From contig URLG01000041.1 in NCBI GenBank assembly GCA_900548535.1, positions 1-24,048 of the forward strand: a DNA stretch of 24,048 nt. The letters are read 5' to 3'. Every line of letters starts with the position of its first letter. The first letter of the stretch is position 1. A model generated the notes under the pieces. The model did no database searches. It saw only the letters and a program-made list of their open reading frames with translations, and had not been told where the DNA came from. The stretch is from Candidatus Segatella intestinihominis (lineage in GTDB: Bacteria; Bacteroidota; Bacteroidia; Bacteroidales; Bacteroidaceae). A program made the translations under genes and the position numbers. Of this stretch, positions 14,478-22,578 are shown one piece after another.

Positions 14478-15962
14478 ATGTCATCATTTGTTGCAGATAA
14501 AATTGTAATGGACGGACTCACTTATGACGACGTCCTTCTGATCCCTGCTTATTCAGAGGTACTACCTAAACAGGTAGAGTTGAAAACCAAGTTCTCTCGT
14601 AATATCGAGTTGAATGTTCCATTCGTTACAGCAGCGATGGATACCGTTACTGAGTCTTCTATGGCGATAGCTATCGCCCGTGAAGGTGGTATCGGTGTAA
14701 TTCACAAGAACATGACCATCGAGGAGCAAGCTCGTCAGGTGGCCATTGTGAAGCGTGCTGAGAATGGTATGATCTATGATCCTGTGACTATCCGTCGTGG
14801 TAGTACGGTTCAGGATGCTCTTGATATGATGCATGATTATCATATTGGAGGTATTCCTGTAGTGGATGATGAGAATCATTTGGTTGGTATTGTCACGAAT
14901 CGTGACCTTCGTTTCGAGCGTCGTTTGGACAAAAAAATCGATGAGGTTATGACTTGTGAGAATCTTGTTACAACTCATCAGCAGACTGACCTTTCAGCTG
15001 CTGCTCAGATTTTGCAGGAAAACAAGATTGAGAAACTTCCTGTTGTCGACAATGCTAATCATCTTGTTGGTTTGATAACCTATAAGGATATTACCAAGGC
15101 CAAGGATAAGCCTATGGCTTGCAAGGATGAAAAGGGTCGTTTGCGTGTAGCTGCAGGTGTGGGTGTTACGGTTGATACCCTCGATCGTGCCCAGGCTTTG
15201 GTAGATGCAGGAGCTGATGCTATCGTAATTGATACAGCTCATGGTCATTCCAAGGGTGTTGTGGATAAGCTCCACGCTGTTAAGGCTGCATTCCCTAACG
15301 TAGATATCGTTGTTGGTAATGTGGCTACTGGCGAGGCTGCCAAGTATTTGGTTGATAATGGTGCTGATGGTATCAAGGTGGGTATCGGCCCAGGTTCTAT
15401 CTGTACTACTCGTGTCGTTGCAGGTGTAGGTGTGCCACAGTTGAGTGCTGTTTATGATGTTTACTCCGTACTGAAGGGCACTGGTGTACCATTGATAGCA
15501 GATGGTGGTTTGCGTTATTCTGGTGACATTGTTAAGGCTTTGGCTGCAGGTGGTAGCTGCGTGATGATTGGCTCATTGGTCGCTGGTACCGAGGAAAGCC
15601 CTGGTGATACTATTATCTTCAATGGTCGTAAGTTCAAGAGCTATCGTGGTATGGGTTCTTTGGAAGCTATGGAGCAGAAGAATGGTTCTAAGGATCGCTA
15701 CTTCCAGAGTGATACTAAGGATGTGAAGAAACTTGTACCAGAGGGTATCGCTGGTCGTGTGCCTTATAAGGGAACCGTTCAGGAGGTTATCTATCAGTTG
15801 ATGGGTGGCTTGCGTTCTGGTATGGGCTATTGTGGTGCCGCTACCATTGAGAAGTTGCATGATGCCAAGTTCACACGTATTACCAATGCAGGCGTCTTAG
15901 AGAGCCATCCTCACGATATTACAATTACCAGTGAGGCTCCTAACTATAGTCGCCCTGAATAA
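14478..15962 (+). CDS. guaB: Inosine-5'-monophosphate dehydrogenase
   Basis: 494 aa. It oxidises IMP to XMP with NAD+, the committed step to GMP. Seen: N-terminal TYDDVLL (15-21), paired CBS domains (about 100-210, with GGIPVVDD and EKLPVVDN repeats), the catalytic loop GPGSICTTR with Cys309, and the flap region GYCGAAT near the C-terminus. It has its own promoter. The next gene (a parvulin chaperone) starts 14 nt after its stop with no terminator, so guaB probably leads a five-gene transcript through mutL. Confidence 0.97.
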   Translation: MSSFVADKIVMDGLTYDDVLLIPAYSEVLPKQVELKTKFSRNIELNVPFVTAAMDTVTESSMAIAIAREGGIGVIHKNMTIEEQARQVAIVKRAENGMIYDPVTIRRGSTVQDALDMMHDYHIGGIPVVDDENHLVGIVTNRDLRFERRLDKKIDEVMTCENLVTTHQQTDLSAAAQILQENKIEKLPVVDNANHLVGLITYKDITKAKDKPMACKDEKGRLRVAAGVGVTVDTLDRAQALVDAGADAIVIDTAHGHSKGVVDKLHAVKAAFPNVDIVVGNVATGEAAKYLVDNGADGIKVGIGPGSICTTRVVAGVGVPQLSAVYDVYSVLKGTGVPLIADGGLRYSGDIVKALAAGGSCVMIGSLVAGTEESPGDTIIFNGRKFKSYRGMGSLEAMEQKNGSKDRYFQSDTKDVKKLVPEGIAGRVPYKGTVQEVIYQLMGGLRSGMGYCGAATIEKLHDAKFTRITNAGVLESHPHDITITSEAPNYSRPE

Positions 15963-15976
15963 TATTAGAATAAAGT

Positions 15977-17404
15977 ATGAAATTTTATGCGCTTATTACG
16001 GCTATGCTCCTGCAAGGGGGCATAGCTTTTGCACAAAACGATCCTACGATAATGATCATTAATGGTCAGCCCGTGAGCCGTTCTGAGTTTGAGTATTCAT
16101 ACAATAAGAATAACTCGGAAGGCGTCATTGACAAGAAAAGTGTCAATGAATACGTGGACTTGTTCATTAATTATAAGTTGAAGGTGCAGGCTGCACTTGA
16201 TGCTAAGATGGATACTCTGTCTTCTTTTAAGGCGGAGTTTTTGCAGTATCGTGACCAGCAGATTCGACCTATGATGATAAGTGAGGGAGATGTGGAGAGC
16301 GAAGCGCATAAGATATATGATGAGACGAAACAGCGCGTTTGTGCAAATGGCGGATTGGTGAAACCTGCTCATATTTTGCTCAGACTGAGCCAAAAGGCAT
16401 CTTCTGACGAACAGTATAAGGCTAAGAAGACGGCGGATTCTATCTATGATGCCTTGCGCAAAGGTGCTCGTTTTGAAACTCGGGCTATGAAATACTCCGA
16501 TGATAAAGGTTCGGCTAAGCAGGGTGGAATGTTGCCTTGGATCTCCAAGGGACAGACTGTAAAAGCATTTGAGGACAAGGCTTTCTCTATGAAAGTCGGT
16601 GAATTCTCACAGCCGGTATTGTCAGAGTTTGGCTATCACATCATCAAATTGATGGGTAAGCAAGATTTCTTCCCTTATGATTCTGTCAGAAATGACATTA
16701 AGCGTTTTATTGATGCTAGAGGTATTAGGGAGAGAATAGTTGATGAGAAGTTGGATTCTTTGGTAAAAGTTACTCCTGGAGTCGCTAATCGTGAGGAAGT
16801 CTTAGATCTGGAGACTAATCGCTTGTCTTCTTCTGATAATCAACTGAAGTATTTGGTAAAGGAGTACCATGATGGTTTGCTACTTTATGAAATAAGTAAT
16901 AGGATGGTATGGGACAAAGCTGCTAATGACGAAAGGGGATTGGCTGCCTACTATGCCAAAAACAAAAAAAGATATTATTGGGAACAGCCCCATTTCAAAG
17001 GCATCGCCTATCATGTGAAGACTATAGGGGATGTGGAGGCTGTCAAAAAAGCTCTGAAAGGCAAACCATTCAATGAATGGGCAGAGGTCCTGAGAAATAC
17101 TTTTAATAAAGACTCCGTTACTCGCATACGAGTGGAGAAAGGAATCTTTAAGCAGGGAGATAATGCCTTTGTAGATAGCTTGGTGTTCAAAAAACAAGCC
17201 AAGATAGAGAAGCAGAAGGGATTCCCTATAGATGCAACTTATGGCAAGGTGTTGAAGAAACATCCTGAAAATTACCAGGACGTGAAGTCGCTGGTTGTGG
17301 CTGATTACCAAGATCAGTTGGAGAAAGAATGGGTTGCTGACTTGAGAAAGAAATATAAATATGTGGTTAACCAAGATGTGTTGGCTACAGTCAATAAACA
17401 CTAA
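15977..17404 (+). CDS. Periplasmic parvulin-type peptidyl-prolyl isomerase
   Basis: 475 aa secreted foldase/chaperone. The signal peptide is MKFYALITAMLLQGGIAFA with cleavage before Q20. A helical SurA-N-like region is followed by one clear parvulin (PpiC) domain at about 128-228 with the KPAHILLRLS start, AKQGGMLPWISKG core and EFGYHIIKLMG end. The C-terminal half (about 290-475) contains a segment with weak parvulin-like layout (HFKGIAYHVK...FNEWAEVL) but without the canonical motifs. It probably helps fold outer-membrane proteins. It sits immediately before a second SurA-like gene (15-nt gap). Confidence 0.92.
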   Translation: MKFYALITAMLLQGGIAFAQNDPTIMIINGQPVSRSEFEYSYNKNNSEGVIDKKSVNEYVDLFINYKLKVQAALDAKMDTLSSFKAEFLQYRDQQIRPMMISEGDVESEAHKIYDETKQRVCANGGLVKPAHILLRLSQKASSDEQYKAKKTADSIYDALRKGARFETRAMKYSDDKGSAKQGGMLPWISKGQTVKAFEDKAFSMKVGEFSQPVLSEFGYHIIKLMGKQDFFPYDSVRNDIKRFIDARGIRERIVDEKLDSLVKVTPGVANREEVLDLETNRLSSSDNQLKYLVKEYHDGLLLYEISNRMVWDKAANDERGLAAYYAKNKKRYYWEQPHFKGIAYHVKTIGDVEAVKKALKGKPFNEWAEVLRNTFNKDSVTRIRVEKGIFKQGDNAFVDSLVFKKQAKIEKQKGFPIDATYGKVLKKHPENYQDVKSLVVADYQDQLEKEWVADLRKKYKYVVNQDVLATVNKH

Positions 17405-17419
17405 ATATAGGAAGTATAC

Positions 17420-18874
17420 ATGAATACTGGATATAAAACAAGTTTGGCTTTTATTGCCTTTTTGATGGTCATGGGCATTGGCGTAAGTGCTAGAAGAGCT
17501 AGCTTTAGCTCCTTGGCTAAGGACACTGATACCGTAAGCCATGATAGTGAGACCGCGGTGCTGCCAGAGAAGATAGATGAAGGTAGCGTGGTAGATGAGG
17601 TGATATGGGTCGTAGGTGATGAGGCTATTTTGAAATCAGATGTTGAGGTAGCTCGCTTGCAGTCCGAGGCAGAGGGCATCAAGTTTGATGGTGACCCTGA
17701 TTGTTCTATTCCTGAGGATATTGCCGTGCAGAAACTATTCCTCCATCAGGCGGCTATAGATAGTATTGAGGTGTCTGAGTCTGAGGTAATGCAGGGCATT
17801 GATGACCGTATCAATTATTGGATTTCAATGATTGGTTCTCGTGAGAAGTTGGAAGAGTATCGTAAGCAGACAGTTACGCAGATGCGCCAGCAGATGCATG
17901 ATGACTTTAAAAACCAGCAGTTGATTCAGAAGATGAGACAGGAATTGGTTAAGGACATCAAGGTATCGCCTGCACAGGTTAGAAAATATTTCAATGCTCT
18001 GCCAGCAGATAGTATCCCTTTTGTGCCTACAGAGGTGGAAGTGGAAATCTTGACGATGCAGCCACGCATTCCTATGGAGGAAATTAACCGAGTGAAGAAT
18101 GAACTGCGTGATTTCACTGATCGTGTCAATAAGGGCGAGACTTCTTTTGCTACATTGGCGAGATTGTATTCCGAGGATCCAGGATCTGCTCGTATGGGTG
18201 GTGAGATGGACTATGTCGGAAGAGGTATGCTTGATCCAGCTTTTGCCAATGTTGCATTCAACTTGACTGACCCAAAGAAGATTTCTAAGATTGTGGAGTC
18301 TGAGTTTGGTTATCATATCATCCAGTTGATAGATAAGCGTGGTGATAAGATTAAGTGCCGTCATATCTTGCTGAAACCTCAGGTTTCTCAGGAGGCGATA
18401 GATAAATCTATCGCTCGATTGGACTCCATCGGCGATGATATCAGAGCTAAGAAGTTTACCTTCGAGGCAGCTGTCAGCGCGCTCTCTGATGATAAGGATA
18501 CAAGAAATAATAAGGGCTTGATGGTAAATACGGCTCAAGCCGAGACTCGTACCTCTAAGTTCCAGATGAAGGATTTACCTACCGAGGTGGCTCGAATGGT
18601 GGATACCATGAAGGTAGGGCAGGTGTCTGCTCCGTTCACCATGGTAAATTCTCGTGGCAAGACCACTTGTGCCTTGGTTAAGCTTGTGAGTAGAGTGGAT
18701 GGTCATCGTGCCACCATAACTGAAGATTTCCAGGTGATGCAGGATGTGGTATTAGCCAAGGAACGTGAGAAGACTTTGCATGATTGGGTGGTCAATAAGA
18801 TCAAGCAGACGTATGTTCGTATGAACGATCGTTACAAGGATTGCAAATTTAAATATCAAGGTTGGGTTAAATGA
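17420..18874 (+). CDS. surA: SurA-like periplasmic chaperone with two parvulin domains
   Basis: 484 aa. The signal peptide is about residues 1-24 (MNTGYKTSLAFIAFLMVMGIGVSA). A SurA N-terminal helical domain (about 58-190) contains VVGDEAILKSDVEVARLQ, the SurA start motif. Parvulin 1 (about 203-307) has EDPGSARMGGEMDYVGRGMLDPAF and SEFGYHIIQL. Parvulin 2 (about 311-415) begins IKCRHILLKP and is more divergent. Known SurA proteins carry nascent beta-barrel proteins across the periplasm to the Bam complex; the domain order supports the same role. The stop overlaps the start of the OstA-like gene (ATGA), so the two are translationally coupled. Confidence 0.92.
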   Translation: MNTGYKTSLAFIAFLMVMGIGVSARRASFSSLAKDTDTVSHDSETAVLPEKIDEGSVVDEVIWVVGDEAILKSDVEVARLQSEAEGIKFDGDPDCSIPEDIAVQKLFLHQAAIDSIEVSESEVMQGIDDRINYWISMIGSREKLEEYRKQTVTQMRQQMHDDFKNQQLIQKMRQELVKDIKVSPAQVRKYFNALPADSIPFVPTEVEVEILTMQPRIPMEEINRVKNELRDFTDRVNKGETSFATLARLYSEDPGSARMGGEMDYVGRGMLDPAFANVAFNLTDPKKISKIVESEFGYHIIQLIDKRGDKIKCRHILLKPQVSQEAIDKSIARLDSIGDDIRAKKFTFEAAVSALSDDKDTRNNKGLMVNTAQAETRTSKFQMKDLPTEVARMVDTMKVGQVSAPFTMVNSRGKTTCALVKLVSRVDGHRATITEDFQVMQDVVLAKEREKTLHDWVVNKIKQTYVRMNDRYKDCKFKYQGWVK

Positions 18875-20526
18875 TAAGCAACAAAGATTATAATTATAAA
18901 AACGGGCATAGAATCTTTTTCATAGGGATTCTATGCCTATTTGGGTTTTGTTTGGTTCAAGCCATGCAAGCTCCAAGGAAGCATACCAAAAAGCGTCCTC
19001 AGGGAGCGCGCGTCTATTTGCTCCATGCCGATGAACTTCGATATGATATGTATGGCAAGAATCCTGATGCACAGATTGTGAAGGGAAAAGTTTCGTTCTT
19101 GCATCAGGGTGGTCGTCTAACTTGTGACAGTGCTTATTTCTATCAAGGATCCAATTCGGTTAAAGCATTTGGACATGTGCATTATAAGCAGGGAGATACT
19201 TTGTCTCTTACTTGTGAGAGGGCGGAGTATGACGGGCAGATGCAGATGATGCGAGCTCGTAAGAATGTGGTGTTGCATCATCGACGCCAGACTCTCTTGA
19301 CGGATAGCTTGGACTTTGACCGTCTTTACAACATGGCTAATTTCTTTGATGGTGGTACTCTCATTGATGGTAAGGATCGTTTGGTAGCCGACTGGGGTGA
19401 GTATCATACGGAGACGAGAGAGGCTAAGTTTGTATATAATGTAAAACTGCGTAGTGGCAAGGATGTTGTTACTACCGATACTTTGTATTATGATGTGCGC
19501 AAGTCCAAGGCTCACATGGTAGGCCCTTCCAAGATAGTGTCTGGTGCCAGTGTGGTGAAGACGGAAAATGGCTATTATGATACCAAGACCGACCGTGCCC
19601 AACTTTATGGTCGTTCTACGCTTACTGACAAGGACAAGACCATCACGGGCGATAGCCTGTACTACGTCAAGGATGGTGAGAGCACAGGTTATGGCAATGT
19701 GGTGTATGTAGACAAGAAGAACAAGAACTCCCTGACATGCAATTATCTTCGCTATAATGAGAAGACCGGTAAGGGATTTGCCACTCGCAATCCTGTGGCT
19801 ATAGACTATTCTCAGAAGGATACTTTGTGGGTCCATTCTGATACGATGCGCATCTACACCTTCAATATCAATACCGATTCGGTGTATCGCAAGGTCCATG
19901 CTTATCATAAGGTTAGAGCCTACAGGGTAGATGTGCAGGCAGTTTGCGATTCTTTGGTCTTTAATTCCAAGGATTCGTGCATGACCATGTACAAGGACCC
20001 TATAACATGGAATGGCAACCGACAGTTGCTGGGCGAGCAAATCAAGGCGTATATGAACGACTCTACCATACGCTTTGCCCATGTCATAGGTCAGGCTCTT
20101 TCTGTAGAGCAGTTGCCTGATAGTGTGCATTATAATCAAGTGGCTTCGCAGGAGATGAAAGCTTATTTTGAGCAGGGCGAGATTAAAAAGTCGGAAGCTA
20201 TAGGCAATGTGCAAACGGTATATTACGTTACGAACGATAAGGATAGCTCCTTGGTGGGGCTCAATTACTTGGAAACTGACACGATGCGTATGTTTGTCGG
20301 AGCACAGCGTAAGTTGGATAAGATATGGACCAATAAATTTACCAGTACGATGTATCCGCTGACGCAAACCCCGCCATCTAAGTATAAACTGCCAAGTTTC
20401 GCATGGTTTGATGACATCCGTCCTAAGGACAAAAACGATATATTCGTGTGGAAGGCCAAGGCGAAAGGCTCGGAGCTGAAAGCCATCAAGCGTCATCAAG
20501 CACCTTTGCAAACGATAAGTAAATAA
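18871..20526 (+). CDS. OstA/LptA-like protein (LPS transport bridge family)
   Basis: 551 aa. One N-terminal hydrophobic segment (about 14-33) serves as signal or anchor. It is followed by long beta-rich repeats of the OstA/LptA jellyroll type: VKGKVSFLHQGGRLTCDSAYFYQ, FGHVHYKQGDTLSLTCERAEYD, RKNVVLHH, GYGNVVYVDKKNKNSLTCNYLRYNEKTG. The repeating pattern 'G-x-V-x(n)-L-T-C-D-S-x-Y' is the family signature. It is far longer than E. coli LptA (about 185 aa); long OstA-like proteins are common in Bacteroidota. Whether it is the LptA bridge itself or an accessory cannot be settled from sequence. Being coupled to surA fits a role at the outer membrane. Confidence 0.88.
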   Translation: MISNKDYNYKNGHRIFFIGILCLFGFCLVQAMQAPRKHTKKRPQGARVYLLHADELRYDMYGKNPDAQIVKGKVSFLHQGGRLTCDSAYFYQGSNSVKAFGHVHYKQGDTLSLTCERAEYDGQMQMMRARKNVVLHHRRQTLLTDSLDFDRLYNMANFFDGGTLIDGKDRLVADWGEYHTETREAKFVYNVKLRSGKDVVTTDTLYYDVRKSKAHMVGPSKIVSGASVVKTENGYYDTKTDRAQLYGRSTLTDKDKTITGDSLYYVKDGESTGYGNVVYVDKKNKNSLTCNYLRYNEKTGKGFATRNPVAIDYSQKDTLWVHSDTMRIYTFNINTDSVYRKVHAYHKVRAYRVDVQAVCDSLVFNSKDSCMTMYKDPITWNGNRQLLGEQIKAYMNDSTIRFAHVIGQALSVEQLPDSVHYNQVASQEMKAYFEQGEIKKSEAIGNVQTVYYVTNDKDSSLVGLNYLETDTMRMFVGAQRKLDKIWTNKFTSTMYPLTQTPPSKYKLPSFAWFDDIRPKDKNDIFVWKAKAKGSELKAIKRHQAPLQTISK

Positions 20527-20550
20527 CTGTATATATAAATAGGTGTCATC

Positions 20551-22413
20551 ATGAGTGATATTATTCAACTTTTACCTGATTCTGTAGCCAACCAAATCGC
20601 GGCTGGTGAGGTGATACAACGTCCAGCTTCTGTCATCAAGGAGTTGGTGGAGAATGCTGTGGATGCTGGTGCGAAGAATATCCAAGTGGCAGTGCAAGAT
20701 GCCGGTCGCACCAATATACAGGTGATAGATGATGGAAAGGGAATGTCGGAGACCGATGCTCGATTGGCTTTCGAACGTCATTCCACTTCGAAGATACGAC
20801 AGGCGGAAGACTTGTTCGACCTTCATACGATGGGATTCCGAGGCGAAGCTCTTGCCTCTATAGCTGCCGTGGCGCAGATAGAGTTGAAGTCGCGTCAAGA
20901 AAGCGATGAGGTGGGAACGAAGATCAATATATCTGGTTCCCGTTTCGAAAAACAAGAACCTTGTGCTTGTCCTGTTGGCAGTATGTTTACTGTTAGCAAT
21001 ATATTCTATAATGTACCCGCGCGTAGGAAGTTCTTGAAGTCCAATTCCACGGAACTGAATAATATCTTGACAGCCTTCGAGCGCATCGCTTTGGTCTATC
21101 CTCAAATTTCGTTCTCCTTGCATAGCAATGGAAGTGAGGTGTTCAATCTTCGTGCCGGCAATCTCCGTCAGCGCATCGTTGATGTCTTTGGCAAGAGATT
21201 CAATCAAGAGTTGCTGCCTGTAAATGTGGAGACCACGATGTGCAAGATAACAGGATTTGTGGGCAAGCCCGAGTCTGCACGCAAGAAGGGTGTGCATCAG
21301 TTCTTCTTTGTTAATGGCAGATATATGAAGCATCCTTATTTCAACAAGGCTGTGCTGTCAGCTTATGATCGCTTGGTTCCGCAAGGCGAACAGGTGCCAT
21401 ATTTCCTTTATTTCGATGTGGACCCCAAGGATATTGATGTCAATATTCATCCTACGAAGACTGAGATCAAGTTTGAGAATGACCAGGCTATCTGGCAGAT
21501 TCTCTCAGCTTCGGTCAAGGAGTCAATAGGCATGTTTAATGATGTGCCAACCATAGACTTCGATACAGAAGATAAACCCGATATCCCTGTCTATAATCCA
21601 GAAGTGCAACCTATGGCGGCTGCTCCGAAGATAAGTCTTAACCCAGGTTACAATCCATTTAAGACATCTTCTTCTTCTGGCGCATCTCCTTCGTCGGCTG
21701 TTCCTCACAGTAAGCCAAAGGTGGATTCGCAGTGGGAACAGATTTATGAGGGATTGAAAGATCAAGGTCAAGACCAAGAACACGAAATGCCTCTCTTTGA
21801 GAATGAGGAGACCATCCAAGCCGAATCTCCTAGCAGCATTCTGGCAGAGAAGTCTCCTGCCCATTATCAATATAAGGGAAAGTATATCATGACAGCCGTG
21901 AAGTCGGGCTTGATGATCATTGATCAACACCGAGCTCATGTGAGAATCCTTTTCGAGGAATACTTGCAGCAATTGAAGGAGCGCACATTCCATTCTCAGA
22001 AGGTGCTTTTCCCCGAGGTGTTGCAGTTGGCAGTGTCGGATAGAGTGATGTTCGAAAAACTTCTGCCGGAGATGCAAGAGATGGGATTCGAACTGGAGGA
22101 TCTGGGTGGCGGAAGCTATGCCGTGAATAGTGTGCCTGCCGGCTTGGATGGTCTGAATCCTGTGAAGCTGGTGCAGGATATGATAGCCAGTGCCAAGGAG
22201 CAAGGCGTTACAGCCATCGAGGAAATCAATCGCAATTTGGCACTTTCGCTAGCACGCCATGCAGCCATTCCGCAAGGACAAGTGCTGAGCAATGACGAGA
22301 TGGAAAATCTGGTGAATACACTTTTTGCCTGCGAAAATGTGAATTATACACCAGATGGCAAATCTGTGCTTTGTATTCTTCAGCAAGATGAAATAGAACA
22401 TCTTTTGGGGTAA
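20551..22413 (+). CDS. mutL: DNA mismatch repair protein MutL with degenerate endonuclease motifs
   Basis: 620 aa. The N-terminal GHKL ATPase is complete: KELVENAVDAG (30-40, E31 and N35), DDGKGM (60-65), RHSTSKI (76-82), GFRGEAL (95-101) and VNIHPTK (297-303). A proline/serine-rich linker (about 340-430) joins a C-terminal dimerisation domain (about 432-620). The metal-dependent nuclease motifs of MutL-alpha-type proteins are altered: DQHA(x)2E(x)4E reads DQHRAHVRILFE (458-469) and CPHGRP reads TPDGKS (600-605). A clamp-binding-like QKVLFP (483-488) is kept. It lies 24 nt after the OstA-like gene, the likely last gene of the guaB transcript. Confidence 0.96.
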   Translation: MSDIIQLLPDSVANQIAAGEVIQRPASVIKELVENAVDAGAKNIQVAVQDAGRTNIQVIDDGKGMSETDARLAFERHSTSKIRQAEDLFDLHTMGFRGEALASIAAVAQIELKSRQESDEVGTKINISGSRFEKQEPCACPVGSMFTVSNIFYNVPARRKFLKSNSTELNNILTAFERIALVYPQISFSLHSNGSEVFNLRAGNLRQRIVDVFGKRFNQELLPVNVETTMCKITGFVGKPESARKKGVHQFFFVNGRYMKHPYFNKAVLSAYDRLVPQGEQVPYFLYFDVDPKDIDVNIHPTKTEIKFENDQAIWQILSASVKESIGMFNDVPTIDFDTEDKPDIPVYNPEVQPMAAAPKISLNPGYNPFKTSSSSGASPSSAVPHSKPKVDSQWEQIYEGLKDQGQDQEHEMPLFENEETIQAESPSSILAEKSPAHYQYKGKYIMTAVKSGLMIIDQHRAHVRILFEEYLQQLKERTFHSQKVLFPEVLQLAVSDRVMFEKLLPEMQEMGFELEDLGGGSYAVNSVPAGLDGLNPVKLVQDMIASAKEQGVTAIEEINRNLALSLARHAAIPQGQVLSNDEMENLVNTLFACENVNYTPDGKSVLCILQQDEIEHLLG

Positions 22414-22503
22414 AAATGGCTGCGAAAACGGATTTTTGCAAGAAAATTAAACAAAAAATGCTTTTTTTTTTAAGAAAAAGTAGAATAATTGAAAAATAAG
22501 TAT

Positions 22504-22511
22504 TAACTTTG
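22504..22511 (+). promoter_or_regulatory. -7 box for the OmpA-family gene
   Basis: TAACTTTG matches TAnnTTTG. Predicted start is about 22517, giving a leader of about 62 nt containing (AT)7 at 22544-22557. A/T-tracts just upstream (A6 at 22453-22458, T10 at 22462-22471, A-runs to 22496) could act like an UP element for a very strong promoter. Confidence 0.75.
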
Positions 22512-22543
22512 CCACCAAATACTGAAAGTGGATATTAATAGTA

Positions 22544-22557
22544 ATATATATATATAT
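22544..22557. repeat. (AT)7 dinucleotide repeat in the ompA leader
   Basis: Seven AT units lie 22 bp upstream of the start codon, in the predicted 5' untranslated region. It is self-complementary and could vary in length by slippage. An effect on translation is inference. Confidence 0.6.
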
Positions 22558-22578
22558 TGATTGTTAAATTTAAAAGTT

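Noticed and set aside
19117..20568. Long open frame on the minus strand opposite the OstA-like gene (about 480 codons)
   Set aside because: It lacks any known motif and is rich in His/Ile/Arg from antisense reading. The plus-strand frame has signal anchor, repeats and operon spacing.
22462..22471. T10 tract as a phase-variation switch
   Set aside because: It lies outside any coding frame and about 33 bp upstream of the -7 box. Such tracts are common in these A/T-rich spacers, so it is kept only as a low-interest note.
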